A stretch of 64,000 nucleotides of DNA, from the NCBI RefSeq assembly GCF_036373705.1, contig NC_089853.1, positions 1,505,001-1,569,000 on the forward strand, read 5' to 3'. The notes under the pieces were generated by a model that was not told where the DNA came from, ran no database searches, and saw only the letters and a list, made by a program, of their open reading frames with translations. Positions 26,700 through 49,719 of this stretch are shown piece by piece. The position numbers and the translations under genes were made by a program. Origin of the DNA: Amia ocellicauda. Its lineage: Eukaryota; Chordata; Actinopteri; Amiiformes; Amiidae. Each line of letters opens with the position of its first letter. The first letter of the stretch is position 1.

Positions 26700-28835
26700 G
26701 TTTGGGGTTTCAGTATATTCAGATGGTGTTTTTTTCCTTCTTTCTGGTGATCGTTACTGCAGCACCAGGAACATCCGACTCCGGTGTGGGATTTATAGAA
26801 TGGGTTTGATTGGTGACTTTCAGCAGCACTGTGGTTCTTCTTACTTTGATCATTGTACCAGTGTTGGTGATGCCCCATTTTAGTGTGAAGCTCTGAGTGT
26901 GGCGAGGAGTTCTTCTCCAAACATTGTGATCATGCCAAAGGGAACAGGGGGCCATACTTCACTTTGTACAGAGTGTTAAAAGTTAAGGTATCGGGTGTTT
27001 CCAAAAAGATTATTCAGGTCATCAAACTTGATGTATTGTTAAGAACAAACAAACAAGATCTCCAATATGATTACATCCAGAATCCAGACGGGATGCCAGA
27101 ATAACAATTCCTGAGAAATTACACCCCTGAATTGAGCTAATTTTAGTCACAAGATTAACTGCAGGGCTTCTTCAGCTTGACCCAAACGAGCATTAGACCA
27201 AACGCACAGGGCAGGGAGCGCGCAGGCAGGGAGCGCCTCCTCACTGTGCAGGGAATCAGCACTGCTGTTGCCTGGCAGCTGGCAGCGAGGCGCGGGAGCA
27301 GGCCTGGATTCGGCCACGGCTCCTTATTGTCAGGGAAACGCTTAACCACAATAATGTACAGGGAAAAAGTCCCGTGTGACACTTTCATTGCATTGGATTA
27401 GGCTTTTCCTGGGAAAATGGAAATTTGACTTATATTTGCGTTTAGATTGTTTTTGATAAAAGTAATGTTTACATGAAAAGGTTGTTTTAGAAATGATTTC
27501 CTGGCTCTACAGGAGCTGCACAGATCCACTTGCAGGAGATCATTGATTATGCTTCAGTTTCTGTGCATCTTTCCTTGGGAAATTGCTTTGACGATACCTT
27601 TTCTGCTTTATTTTTCCCACTACATACTCGGAGATCACCAGGTCTTGATGTCTTGAGACATGTTGAGACGTGTCTCAAGACATCTTAAGACACGTCTATA
27701 GACGTCTATTCTTTTTCCTAAGAATAAATTAAACGTTACAGTTTGTCCAGTTGATAGTTTTTAATAACAATCATTTTGCAAAGCAACAGGATAATCAAAT
27801 ATTACATAGTCAATGGTAATTATCTTCTTCAATTAAAAAAATACTCATAACTTCACATTGATATAGTTTTTATACCGAGGTTTTTCAGTCAGATCAGTTA
27901 ATGGCAGCATCGTCTAAAAGTGCTGGCTGGCCTTATTTCCAGTCCTATAAGGGTCTCTCATTTATGCTGGAAGGTGGCGAGTGTTTTTGTCATTTTCGTC
28001 TGTTTTGTTCAATGGCAGAAGAACAGTTCCTTCAAAGCAAACTTACTGAAGGCCTGTAAATTAAAAATGTAATCTAATTAAAAAGTAAAATAAATAACTT
28101 TAATATAATAAAGTTTAACAGCAGTTTACTGTAAAATAAGTCGTGTAATGTATCTTTTGATAAATTGATAATTCTATATTACAATAAATACATCATGCAG
28201 TGTTTTAAGCAATAACAGGCACATTATAATTGGATGCAAATGCAACACACCTACCAGGAAAAACAAATGTTTGCATTCATACTTAAAATATTATTATTTC
28301 TAAAGTTTATAAAGAAAAAAAAATGCATTAGTTAAAAAATAGCATCCATGGCTGCAAATGGACACAAAGCATATACATTTTACCCGTTTATTCCAGTGTG
28401 GTCTACAATGACACGCATGCTGTCCTAGTATTCTCTGTACAGCTGGTTTTGCATTGGCCCATGTAAGACAACTGGAGGCCCCCCACACCAAGAGCATCCA
28501 CATGGAAAGATGACACCCAGTAATGCAATATGAAAGGGGAGTACTGTATGTGATTGTACAATATAAACCAACAGACACAGACAGACTTTTGCTTTCCTCT
28601 CCACAGACCCGTCTCTGACAGAACTGAGCAGCGGCATGTGTTGAAAGCTTGCATCGCCCAAGGGCTGGCTGAGCTTCATTAGCATCAGCAGCAAACTCTA
28701 CAGTGCAAAACCTACAGAAAAATACACTATCCACTTATACCTGATGATCAGCGTCTACTATTATATCCTCCTGTTCATCTGCTTAATTCACTTCCTCATC
28801 TGTCTATTCTCACCTGGAAATGTATGTGAAAGGGA
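26700..28835. other. Intergenic spacer between convergent BTBD10 and BMAL1
   Basis: About 2.1 kb of mostly AT-rich sequence. The only structure I see is the compound palindrome at 27648-27697. The open frames overlapping 28300-28734 show no recognisable domain. Confidence 0.5.
27648..27697. repeat. Compound overlapping palindromes
   Basis: ATGTCTTGAGACA (27648-27660) pairs exactly with 27671-27683. The overlapping AGACGTGTCTCAAG (27666-27679) pairs with 27684-27697 with one mismatch and a 4-base loop. The two hairpins share an arm, so they are mutually exclusive folds. Confidence 0.8.
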
Positions 28836-28841
28836 ATTTAG

Positions 28842-29327
28842 TAAGAACATCAGAAAGATTACAATCGAGAGGAGGCCATTTGCTCCATCGTGCTCGTTTG
28901 GTGTCCATTAATATCTAAGTGATCAAGGATCCTATCCAGTCTGTTTCTGAATGTTCCCAAATTGTCTCTTCAGCCACATCGCTGGGGAGTTTGTTCAGAT
29001 TGTGACGCCTCTCTGTGTGAAGAAGTGTCTCCTGTTTTCTGTCTCGAATGCCTTGAAGCCCAATTTCCATTTGTGTCCCCGGGTGCGTGTGTCCCTGCTG
29101 ATCTGGAAAAGCTCCTCTGGTTTGATGTGGTCGATTTCATGATTTTGAAGACTTGAATCAAGTCCCCATGTAGTCTCCTCTGTTCCAGGGTGAAAAGGTT
29201 CAGCTCCTCAGTCTCTCAGTAGGACTTTCCCTTCAGACCTGGAATAAGTCTGGTTGCTCTCCTCTGAACTGCCTCTAGAGCAGCGATATCTTTCTGTCCA
29301 CAGTATCCAGATGAGCTCTAACTAGTG
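28842..29327 (-). mobile_element. CR1/L2-type LINE 3' fragment, copy A
   Basis: About 485 bp. The minus strand encodes the decayed C-terminal end of a non-LTR retrotransposon reverse transcriptase: RLRGDLIQVF-like, then the RTRGHKWKLGF-like and FFTQR-like segments. It is 5' truncated, as usual for LINEs, and ends in the TTTCTGATGTTCTTAC tail. It is nearly the same sequence as the fragment at 50440-51000, in opposite orientation. Confidence 0.85.
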
Positions 29328-30345
29328 ATTCCAGATGATAAAATAACACCATAGTAAAGAGAGGGAAATTACATTAAAACTAATGATGTCTAGGCATAAT
29401 AGTCAATATGTACAACTGCAGAATAAATATTTGATATTAAGTAGTGATTTAACTATTTTTCCATAAGTATGCTTTTATTAGTGCTTCCTCTGCACTGTGA
29501 TGTTCAACAATCAACTTACTGTTCAATCCTGAAAACAATAATACAATATATATTAGGCTACTGCATAGTAATTAAGTATATTAGTTTGATTTGTGTGTGT
29601 GTGTATATACAGACGTGCTCAAATTTGTTGGTACCCCTCCACCAAAAACGAAGAATGTACAATTTCCACTGATATAACTTGAAACTGACAAAAGTAATTG
29701 TGTGTGCTATTTCAATTAATTATATACATACATCAGAGCTCAACACAACCTGCATCTTCAGATATTTAAAACAAATTGGATATGGGTGCGTCTTCAAGAC
29801 ATCAAGACAATATACTGTATCATTTAAAATCTGAATGTATTGGACAGAACATTTTTAACTGAAGATCACAATCTAAATGATTTGCTCCCAATCCAAAATA
29901 TAGTCATTACACTACAATGCTAAACTGAAGTGATTTTGGAAAATACTCATAACGCAGTGAGTGGAGTAATGAACACCAATTCTCTATGATTTAATAATAA
30001 ATATCAGCCCAGGCTCCACTGTCACAATGTTCTGCCAATGGTTTTCCATTCATACCATCAAGCTGCCACTAGGTGGAGCTCAAGTACAGCATTTCCCAGT
30101 CTAGGCTGGAACAGGACAAGGCAGTGCTCTGGGCTCCATATTACAGAGGTTATTCCCCAGTACAAGTGGAGATGACCTGGCGAGACTTTGGCCTAATTTC
30201 ACTGAACGCACTCCGTCCGCCCCCCTTATGGAAGTCTGTCGTTTCATTACATCTCTTGTGATGGAAGAAGCAGTCTGGGTAATGTAGCACAACAGCCACA
30301 GAGACGCGCCGGTCAGATTCAATCTCAAAACAAGAGAAACAATTT
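29328..30345. other. Intergenic sequence downstream of BMAL1
   Basis: Apart from the Tc1 end at 29610-29700, the sequence up to the BMAL1 poly(A) signal holds no recognisable gene. The frame at 30073-30261 shows no domain. Confidence 0.45.
29610..29700 (+). mobile_element. Tc1-like element end fragment
   Basis: Following a TA, the sequence CAGACGTGCTCAAATTTGTT, GGTACCCCTCCACCAAAAA and AATTTCCACTGATATAACTT resembles the terminal inverted repeat of a common fish Tc1 element. No transposase or matching second end follows, so it is a solo end. The right limit is uncertain. Confidence 0.55.
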
Positions 30346-30348
30346 ACT

Positions 30349-30354
30349 TTTATT
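30349..30354 (-). terminator. BMAL1: BMAL1 poly(A) signal AATAAA
   Basis: On the minus strand, AATAAA lies about 440 bases after the BMAL1 stop, giving a short 3' UTR (about 30330-30789). Other AT-rich sites nearby could also be used. Confidence 0.5.
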
Positions 30355-30789
30355 TAAAAAATATTTCACTGCTAATACAATACACTTTAACATTTATTTA
30401 TAGCAAAGAATTCTTACATGATAGAATAAACAGATTTATGATACAATTTTTATAAGAAATATTCAACATGGACATTTTTTGTAGTGTAAAAACACCAAAC
30501 ACTAAAACATAAATGGCATTCAAAAAAGCTCGGGATGATACCAGTGTATAGTGAGACCTATAAAACCTTTAGACCTGGACCGTCTACGGGGGAAGGTAAG
30601 AAATGACACTTGGCTGATCGTGACTGCAGGAGGGGTGTAGTGAGATCTGACCCAGGGCGCCGACGGGCTGCTTTTCCTTCAGATCCACAGGTTGGCCTTT
30701 GATATGGCTTTCTGGCACTTGTCACAGACGCACAATGTGGAAACCGCACGGCTCTCTCCTCCATGATCTCTCCTGCGACGCGCACGCCC

Positions 30790-39844
<9,055 letters not shown>

Positions 39845-39852
39845 TAGATCAT
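39845..39852 (-). promoter_or_regulatory. BMAL1: BMAL1 two-codon upstream ORF overlapping the start
   Basis: After the acceptor (TTTAG), the exon begins ATGATCTAATGG. This is an upstream ATG-ATC-TAA whose stop shares one base with the main ATG (TAATG). It leaves the main start within a stop-start arrangement. Its use in translation is inference. Confidence 0.6.
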
Positions 39853-42800
39853 CTAAACCGCAAAGCATCAATGAAGCAAATCATTTGAATCACAATCAAG
39901 TTCTTCCACTAAAAGGGTCAAATGTTAAAAAAAAAAGATTCTAGAGGATATTCAATAACATTTCTGCCTCAAAATTCCAGACAAGAATAAGGCAATCAGT
40001 AAAGAATTATTTTCAAACAGGAGTGGTTACCGTTTTATTTACTTTCTGGAAGATGCCCCTACTATTTTACAAGACTGATTCAACTATTGTGCATTGGAAG
40101 CTGTTACTGACAAACTGTACATCTTACAATTAATATGGCCCAATTCTAACCTCGCTCCAAGACTGCCCACTGTGATTAGGTTGTATATAATATGATATTT
40201 TTACATATCTCTTGACACAAGCAACTGCTAAATGCAATGTCATTTTTATGAATATGACCCCATGACCAGAAGAAGAATATTACATATTTTACATTCAACC
40301 TTACCATGGGAATTGGGTCACTTAACATAAAATACTGAATATGGGATTTTCACCATAGACTGTACTTTTACTGTACGGTCCCCATCTCCCTGTCTAGTCC
40401 ACTATGAACAATCTCAGTGCTGGTCAACGAGGTCTTCAAGCTACTCACCACAAATGTTCATACAGGCTGTTGTTCTCAAAAGCTTTCACTCCATACTGTC
40501 ATTCAATCTTGAGACTGAAATGAAAAACAAGATCATGCATTGTCATCCGGGTTAAGAGCTAAAGCAGCTGATTACAAGTGCTCTTCAGTTCTCACTGGCC
40601 ACTAGAAGATCTTTCTAACATTAGCAGGTGGGTTTCCTTCTTCCAAAGAAGCTGTGAGAGAGAATTCACCAAAACCAACACTGAGATTAGGAATTGAAAA
40701 GCAGTCTTCCAGAAGAGCAGATGGGACAAAAGATACATGAATAATGTAGGTGCAATGGTTGCTGAAAATGTACTCTAATGAAGGTTGAATGTGTATCTTA
40801 AACTCAGCATAATCATATTGTCATGTTATTACTGCCATGGTATTCGTATAGCTAAGCAAAGACCTTAGAGTACATTTTTTTTTTCCTCTGCTGGTTGTGA
40901 GGAAGGAATGTACAAATATTGTAAAGATCAACACAATCTAACCTTAAGCAGGAACAAATAACAGTCACTGTGGATTTAAAGTTGACTTCTTATTTACTGA
41001 ACAGGCTGCAAATTACATATTTTACTGATTGCTGCATATTGTGCAGGATTATATATCCCTGATGTATAATTTACCCTAGGATCTTTTTAAACAAACAAAA
41101 AAATATACTTACACAGTCAGAGCTCCCATTCAGAAACAAAAGAAAAACGTTTTTTTCCCCACTAACACTGCATTATTCATTTTCTGTTTGTTTTTAACGT
41201 CAATGTTAACACACATATGTTTTATTAAGTGTGAGCCGTGGGCTTGATACGAGCAAAACATATCTTGCAGTGGTATTATATGTAGTCATTGCAGGGAATG
41301 GTGCCAAACATTATTTCAGAGAAGGATTACTGCTATTCTGTTGATGGTTTAGGTTTTCTGAAAATTACTTTAATGAGATTTCATGAGAAATTAGGGAGAA
41401 AAAAAAAGACAGTGAGCTAAAGCTCCATTTAATCTATTTTTGAAAACAGGTAGGCCACACAAACTTTCTTCTGCTAAGAACAAAATTAGTCCAACATGTT
41501 GACATAACATCAGTACATCCTATCCAGCTGAACTGAAAACATACTAGCATCATGGCTTTCCCCTGATTGTCATTGATTTTTGAACATGTTCATTCACAGT
41601 CCAGTAAAAGGAAATTTGGAAAATAACGGAGCAATATCTGTTTTATGTGAAGGTTCCTACATGGCTTCTCTGATCCTTTGGAGCTGCAGGTCACATTTCC
41701 TTCACAGAGGAACCTCCCAAAAACCCACATTACATCAGCACAACAGCAGCCTCTGCAATTGGACCAAAAACAGTCATACTTTCCATGTATTATTATTATT
41801 ATTTTTGTTACGTAGAAAGAATGTTTTTAATTTTGGTTAGTTTAAGTCATGTTCTGCTTTCCACACATTATAAAACCTACCTTTGCCTCTCATTAGGGAG
41901 ACCCATTGCCCTTTTAGCAGTTATACAAATCTCTTTTCCCATTAGATTGAAAAAACAACAACCCAAAAACCTGAAGGTTTGCTTTCTCTACAGGACGCAT
42001 TTGAATCATGCTAGGCTGCCTTTTAAAACAAGAGTAGAGCTGATGATGTCATAGTACATTCTCTACTCTAAAATGTTAAGCATTGAAAGGAGTTAATCTT
42101 TATGCATAGACTTTTCATAGCATGGTTGACTGTATGATATAGCAGAAAATAACACCAATTCTGAATTTACATTAGATAACACAAATTACTTTGCCACACA
42201 GTTCTATATAATTGTGTGCATCCAGTTTTAGTTGCCTACCCTAAATACAGTTGGCCTTATGCTATTTACTATAGAGTATATATCCAACAGCACCTGCTCG
42301 CTTGAATTAATGCAAACCTGAGCTGCACAGTGATAACAGATTTCCACTGATAAACATTTGGTCTGTACATCAAATTGAATGAAGAAAGAATTCTGGTCTC
42401 GCCTTTTTCAGTGCCTTTCACTGCACACACACCTAACATGGGCACACACTGGCCCGGCAGGGAGTCAGATCTGCTAATCATTGGTCCTCTTCTAGTTGCC
42501 TGGAAACCTCAAGGGCCTGCTTGAGTATCTGCCATGTAGGCCACTTCCGGATTATATTGCTTTGTGACAGAGAGCAGACAATTTGAACCCGTTGCACTGG
42601 CTGTCTATTAATTTTGATTCAGGAAGCTTTTGCATAAGTTTGCGGAACAGTTTTGCTTGCGGGGTAGGAAGGCGCAACAACGTTGACCTGCCAGGTGGCC
42701 GAGCCGAGATATCAAAGGGATAAGCCGACAAATGCCAGAGACAGAAGGCGGCTTTGCTCATCTCGCTGTTCCCGGAGTCCTGGTCATGTGACTGCTGTAA

Positions 42801-44203
42801 TCATGAACAAAGCTAATCTCGTGATCACTCCTGCACCTCGGAGGGAGGGAGGGAGGGAGTGGTGGAGGAAAAAAAAAAAAATCAAGGTCAGAGTGAAAGT
42901 AGGTCAGTTGAATCACCCTCTTTGCTTAGGAAGCAAAAAGCTCTTAAGTTTCAGCATTACAAAAACTCCCAGGTTTGCCAAACGATCAAAAACCACAAGC
43001 TGTTCCATAAATTGAAATGCAACTATATATATGTATTAGTTATTTTCATGACTTCTTCCGCTGGCAACTTCTGTGAGACCAATCATATACAAAGTAATAT
43101 TTTTTCTGATTTGGGAAAACTTAAGAATCTGTTATACAACAATAACACAGCCTACTGAATTAATGTATTTATTGTAATCATCTTTCCTAATAGAATCCCT
43201 CTCTCTATCCTTTCTGCTCTACCTTCCCCCCTTCAATACTCCTGCCTGCATGGCCATTTATCAGTCTGCTTTACCTTTAGCTGTTAAACTCTGCATCGCA
43301 AGAAAACTTCAGGCTAGTGTGGCTAACATCAACAAGTCTTAACTCACCGTTTCCATAAATCAAACTGCACTATGGCTCACAAAGCCACTCCTGTAAAATA
43401 CAAAGGCTCACGGCAACACTGCCTGTTGCCTCGGGGTTTCACTCTCTATCGGGTGATATTTGCATTCCCTTTCACATTCTTATAAGAATCACACAAAGAC
43501 TAACGGCAAAGAGCAAACCTTTACATTTGTTACCAATGATGTCTGTTTGTTTGTAACTAGCCCAAGTTAGTTACTCTCTTAAATGTAATTGTTTTCCCCA
43601 GAGGAAGGCATCTTAAAAAATAGTAATATTGTTCTCTTGAATAAATTAATACAAAGTTGTCATTTTGTGTTAATTTGTTCTTTGGTCATACTGTTCAGAA
43701 GACAAGTGTTGTTAACCAGAGTAAGGTCAATGACAAACTCATAATTTAAGCTTGTACCAAGAACACTTCAGTCTACAAATATAGGCATGAATCTTTTTTT
43801 AATCGAATAAACACATTATTCTATCTGCCGGTTTCCTAAAAAAAAAAAAACTTTAATTCTAGCACATTAATTGTATTAATCACACATTTGTCCAAAATAA
43901 TCCCTCTCCAGTTATTAAGACTTGTTTGCGCAAGGTATTTGCTGTTCCAATATACTGATATGAAAGTATCTTTAAAGTCAAAAATAGGTATCTGCTTGTT
44001 GGATGTTTTCCAAAATTCTCCTGCAATTGGGTTTTGATTTATGTTATAGCAAAAATGAGGTACCATGGAAGAAGAAAACGAGCTGGTTTAACTATACCAT
44101 TTGTCACAAGAATAAAATGTTTCACAGATGAAATACAATTAAATGATATAAGCCTACTTATGAAAATGTACTAAATAATAATATAAATCATATAATGGCT
44201 CAC
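39853..44203 (-). other. BMAL1: BMAL1 5' leader intron, coding-proximal
   Basis: Intron between the inferred noncoding exon at 44204-44290 and the ATG exon. It is AT-rich, with a (GGGA)n run near 42841-42857. A short stretch near 42590-42625 reads PLHWLSINF on the plus strand, resembling a LINE reverse transcriptase fragment. Nothing else is recognised. Confidence 0.45.
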
Positions 44204-44290
44204 CTACAAATAAATTGATCTGGAGAGATGGTTTTCCTGATTTCAGTCTTGCATTGCAGAGATCTTCCTGCTGGATTCAGTGTCAGGTTG
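44204..44290 (-). other. BMAL1: BMAL1 noncoding leader exon (inferred)
   Basis: On the minus strand an 87-base segment is bounded by a good acceptor (TTCTCCCCAG) and a strong donor (TAG|GTGAGC). It lies between the inferred promoter and the ATG exon, and the boundaries resemble those of true exons. It contains a 3-codon upstream ORF (ATG CAA GAC TGA, 44254-44243). Vertebrate BMAL1 genes have several 5' noncoding exons. Transcript evidence is not available here. Confidence 0.5.
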
Positions 44291-47200
44291 CTGGGGAGAA
44301 CAAGAGAGTAGGATGCAGGGTAAGGTCATTATCAGCTGAGTATTGCAGTCAGTTCTGGAGAACAGAAGGCAGTTATGGACCAGTACCATGAGAAAGCCAC
44401 AATGTCTTAAGCATCTTGTCCTGGTAGGGCCCACTGCAGAAGCACCAGGGCCAAAGCTGCTCACTGGATCCCCATGCAGATTAAACACTGCCTGCTGCTG
44501 CCAGCTTCCTGCAGGCGGTCAGTTTCTGTTCTGGCCGTACAATTAAGATCTTGTTTACAGACCCACTTCTTGAAGAGAACAGCCTGTGAATGACTGGGTT
44601 TCCACCTGGCATGGAGGGTGAGGTACACATTTTCATGCCCATATCGACCCAGGCCAGATTTGTTTCTCTCGCTCCAACCACTTACAGGGGCAGTACACTA
44701 TTATCCTTTCCTCTGAGCTTTACATTACTGTGAACCCAGTCTTTCCTTCATATCCCTCACTGTCAGCTAATGAAATCTTCTTTAACATCAAAATAGGAAT
44801 ACAGGAATACATTTTGTAATCGAGTACAAAAATAAGATACATTATTCTTCCAGCATGATATTAAACTAAAGAGGTATCCACGCGTCAAATTAGCAGCTAA
44901 CAGGTACAATGTTTTCTTGTTGTTATTGCTTTTCCTCACTGCATACTGATAGCAGATTAGTGCTACACACACCAAGGTAATTTGAAATGTAAAACGATGC
45001 CTTATTGCAACAACAAAAACAGCTGTGATTACTTTATTTTTGTAACCTACAGCTCAATACATGTGCTGTCCACACACTTCCTGAAATGACTAAACAGGCA
45101 CTGATTAATCCTAATGAAAGTCCAAGTCAAAAAGTTCAAGACACAAACATAATGAAGTAGGCCAAAGTATGTCATGTTTTTCACTTTCGCTTTGGGGCCG
45201 TTTACATCTCCCTGCTCTGCTCCAGTATAACGGAATACAAAAACTGTAAAAATAGAAACGGCAGAATCTGGGAGAGCTAGTGTGACGAAATCCTATAAAC
45301 AACGTTTATGCTCTTTAAAGCTTAATGACATATACTGCAAACAGTAAAAGTCTTGAAAGGCCACAGGAAGGCCATGCACTGCCATCATATTTTGTGCCAG
45401 GGAGAGGAGAAATGGAAATGCACACTTATAAATCATTGAAATTTAGCTTCGTGGCATCTGATGGAGGAAGCTTGAAGAATAATAAACACAGCCAGTTCCT
45501 CTTACAGCACTGACCCTTACTGAACACCAGTAAGCACCCTCACCAACCACTTTGATGAAGCATTAACTTTGAAAGTCTCCGTACTCGTGTGCTTGGTGGA
45601 GATTTAGAGGTCCTATACCAGCTCTTTTCGGGTTTTACAGCCTGTTTGTCCGTGCCAGAAGCTTGACATAAACAGATGTGTCGGAGGGAGTTGAGATCTC
45701 ACGGGAGGGAGATTATTTTGTTTGGTGTCATTAGAATTTTCCCTCAATGGCTCCTTGGTGGCTCGGTCTGCAGCACAGAAAACTGAACAAAAACCAACTT
45801 CTTTGATTTCTGTAATTTCAATGAAAGGCAAGATAGTCTTAGCATTACTTGGGCACTTTGGGTTTCGAAGTGTCAGGGGATGCCTAAACATGAGCCGCGC
45901 TGTATAATGCATGGTAAATTTAGACTGCATGGTAGATATAACCTCAGCTGCTTGTACAACAGCTTGACCTACTGTACATTGATCTGGATCTTAATGACCG
46001 TAATGTCCCCCTCCTTATCTTTTTTAATGTGACCAAGAAAGCAGTCAGAGAAGCAAATATACCTGTTCAATAATGACTACCTTAAAATATCCAATTATAA
46101 ATAATAGTTTATTTTTAATTACAAATAAATTGTCAGCTGTGACTGACAAGATAGGCTGGGAAAGATTTTTAATCCTGAAAAACAACAAAACAGCAAATGT
46201 TCTATTTTGAAGAGCACTGAAGAGCTCAAAGCAACAGGCATGTTAATAACAATATGTTTAAGTTACATGTGGAGGATTATTTGCTATTAGTCTTTACTGA
46301 GGTGAAGAGCAACAAAACAGGTTATTTCATTTAAAATAATAAAGCGGCAGCCGTTCTGAACTACATGGTGTAGTATACAAAGACCTGGCCCTGATAAGCA
46401 ATCTCAATCATGGATGTTGACTGACCTACAACCCTCAACAGAATACCTGAAATAGTAATTGTTACGAAACAAGACGAAACAGGAAACTAAACATCATAGC
46501 AGAAATCTACAAAACTATACAGGCCACGTTTAGTTCAAGAATAGCAAATAAACATGAGAAAGAGGAAGTCTAATGTTTTTTGTCTTTTTTAAACACTTCT
46601 AAATGTAATTATAAGGACCTGCACAACTTCCTGTCTTGTGTGGCACATTTCAATCACCATTAAGCAATTCTAATGTTTACTGCAGGAGACACTCAGAGTG
46701 CTGGCACAGTCCATACTGAAAAAAAAATCCTTTACCAAAAAAAAAATACTGGGTTCTTAGTCACGGTCACAACACAAGCACTTTGTGCCGATGCCATTTT
46801 AAATTACTCTGCACTGTAGTTGCTTGTATTTTCATCCTTTAAAGTGTTTGCAGAAATTCTGCTTTTGTAAGAGCAGGTCATTCTAACCTTGCTAGCATAA
46901 TGCAGTGTACACACAGAGTTGTTACTTTAATTTGAGTTGACGCTGTTGAGCGGTAACACCTTTGCTGTCAGTGAGTGTCTCTGTGTTCAAATGGGCACCA
47001 GGGCATTAAAAAAAAATACATGTAGGCCCTTAAAATGTCTTGCTATAGTCACAAACAAGGGCTATAACAAGAGCTTATTAACACAACTAATACAGGATGT
47101 TCTCTCATTTGCTCGCTTTGATACACATGTTGTAAATGTCTTTTTTTTTTAATAAAAAGATAAATCATTTAGGATAGTGGTAGTGGATGGTCGCAGTAAT

Positions 47201-49651
47201 CTGACTGCCTATATAATGGCTTCACAGCTGTATGACACTGCACTGCCTGGCATACATTTACAGAAGTCTATGTGGAAGACTGCCAAACTCCACAGACTAA
47301 TACTACTGTAAGTAATTAACATTAATTAATTAATTAATGTAACACATTCGTTCATATTGCAGTGTGGTTAAAAAAAATGCTTTATATCCACATCCATGTT
47401 AAAAGGCCCACCCTTTCTGAATGGTTAAGTAGTGCAGTGCTTTGCCTGTTGTAACAGATGACCGTATTTTTAAACAACTGTTTCTAATCAACATATATTT
47501 TATTATTATTACTCAGAGCCATTTCAATATTATATGATCTAATGAGAAGCCATTTTCACAAATTGGGGAGGAAAACTGGCAAAATCTTTATTCCCCATTA
47601 AATCTAACTCTCATTCTTATAAATCGCTCTGCACTGTATTTTAAAGAAACATGACCTTACTGTACCTCTGTGTTGGATATTACACTTTTTTTTTCCATTC
47701 TTCGCTTGAAATGAGAGGAAATGACAATGCAAGGGACTGTTGTATTCTGTTTCAAACTAGGTCACCATTTTATGTCATTTTTCCTTCAGTGCAAGATAAA
47801 ACAAATGTGTGTTATATAGATATATGTTTTCAGATATACAGCACTCAATGTAAGAGTTTTAATCTGTAAAGGCAAACAAAGCATAGTTGAACACTTAGAG
47901 TGCTGTCTTTTCTGTATGATTTCCATTCAAGAAAAAATGTTACTCATCCACTCATTGAAATATAGGTGTTTAAATACAGCACAGAATAACTGGTGCACAG
48001 GAGAGACCTATACATTTGCATTTTCTTTCTTAATCATTTCATTTTTTTCACTGCAGGGTATTACTATCGAGGCTATGTAGGTATAAGACTAAATTCTCAC
48101 CGCTATTTTGGGGGTTTCAAACCTCCACACATTTCTGCACAGAGAAACCAGCAAGCAGGCAGTGCGATCAAAACATTCACTGCAAAAGATCAATTGTGAT
48201 GCGTAATGTACAGTGGCTCAGTGCAACATTTAAACTGTGAATATGCTAATATCTTTAAACAGGGCTGGCCTTGAAGCAGTGTTTGTGCCAAATCAAGGGA
48301 GGTCAGGAGAAATAAAGGTTCTTCTGTCATGACTGATAAAGGATAGCTGAGCGCTTTGCTGTGATGGACTCCAGATGAGAAAGCACTAAAACAGCACAAT
48401 CTGCATAAACACTATCAAAGTAAAACCTGAAAAATAATTTCTAACACGTGATTATAAAATGTACTGCCATACACAATGCTTTCTACATAACTTTTAAAGT
48501 ATAATAAATGTCTAATTAATTCTGAGTTGACCAAAGGTATCTACAATTAGATTGGCGGAGACCTTTAAATCCCCATTCAGAGTGCAACAGTTTTGGAAAA
48601 TGAAAACACAAGCAAGCCTCTAAAGTCCTTCAGATAAACCTTGTGCTGTGGGAGAGATTTCTCCATGGGTATCGGTTTGGGTTGAGAATGACAGAATAGC
48701 TATTTCAAATCATTTTGAAATGGGAGAATACCACTTTTCTAAATCTTTATATATTTCTCTCCAGTAGAGCAGGAGATGGCTAAATATCCAGACATCCCTT
48801 TCACTTGATGTTGAGTGGTGTCAAATGGACAAAGTATTTATTTCCCATGTTACTATACTGACCATATGATCTGAATCCACACAATACATACATTTTAAGG
48901 ATGACATCACTCACCTTTCAGATCAGGAATAAGAAACTATTGATAACATCAGTGAATTAAAAGAGAATAAAATAAAATAGCCCTTCGACAGAGGGAACCC
49001 CTGGTCCCAGGTATTTTCCTAACAGGTAAAGCTACTGGGCTTTTAAGGCCTCAGAAGGTTGAGAACACACTCAGACCACATCACCACATCAAACCAGACC
49101 ATCTGAAGCCTAAACGATGACATCAACCTGAAGTTTCCTTATATACACATTAACTATGAGAGCCGAGGGAGTGAACACATTCCTGTGACACTGACAGCTG
49201 TCAATCTGCCTGTGGACGTCTGTCAGACACAATACATATCGCACACACAATTACATCACTGTAGCGACTTAGTGAGATGCAATTGCTTTTCTTTTTCTTT
49301 TTCTTGCGACATCTGCCTAAATGAGCAGGGACCCGCCGCGGTGGCCGGTGCGGTGCAGCCGGGGCATGGCCACCTACATTGCTGACCATCCTGCTCCGGA
49401 TTCATGGCACATTTGAGCACTGCCGGTATTGTAATCTGAGCAGTCAAAGGCAGGAAAAAATGCCATTCGCGATGTTAAATGGCATCCTACGGCTTTAAAG
49501 TTATATATACATAGGACTGCCCCTCCTCCAGCAATGGCAATATATCCTGATTTGGAACAGCACATTTCATTTCGGCATTGCCCGATTTTGTTTACCGCCG
49601 TCCCACTTATCGATAACATGAAATAAGAAGTAAAGCAGCGTTGATACTTAC
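44291..49651 (-). other. BMAL1: BMAL1 first intron
   Basis: A 5.4-kb AT-rich stretch between the inferred leader exons. It includes a pyrimidine tract at about 49285-49305 and a short GC-rich CpG patch at 49325-49380 next to it. No other gene is recognised. Additional noncoding exons could be present but undetectable by eye. Confidence 0.4.
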
Positions 49652-49712
49652 GTGGTGAAAGTTAAGTAAGCACATTTAAATACAGGAGAATATGGACGGT
49701 GATAAACAGCAG
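49652..49712 (-). other. BMAL1: BMAL1 noncoding exon 1 (inferred)
   Basis: A consensus donor on the minus strand (CACCAC|GTAAGT, intron from 49651) lies just downstream of the conserved RORE pair, where the mammalian Bmal1 start site sits. The 5' limit is approximate. Confidence 0.55.
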
Positions 49713-49719
49713 CAGTGCA

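Noticed and set aside
42585..42640. PLHWLSINF stretch resembling a LINE reverse transcriptase
   Set aside because: Too short to define an element with confidence. Noted only in the BMAL1 leader intron entry.
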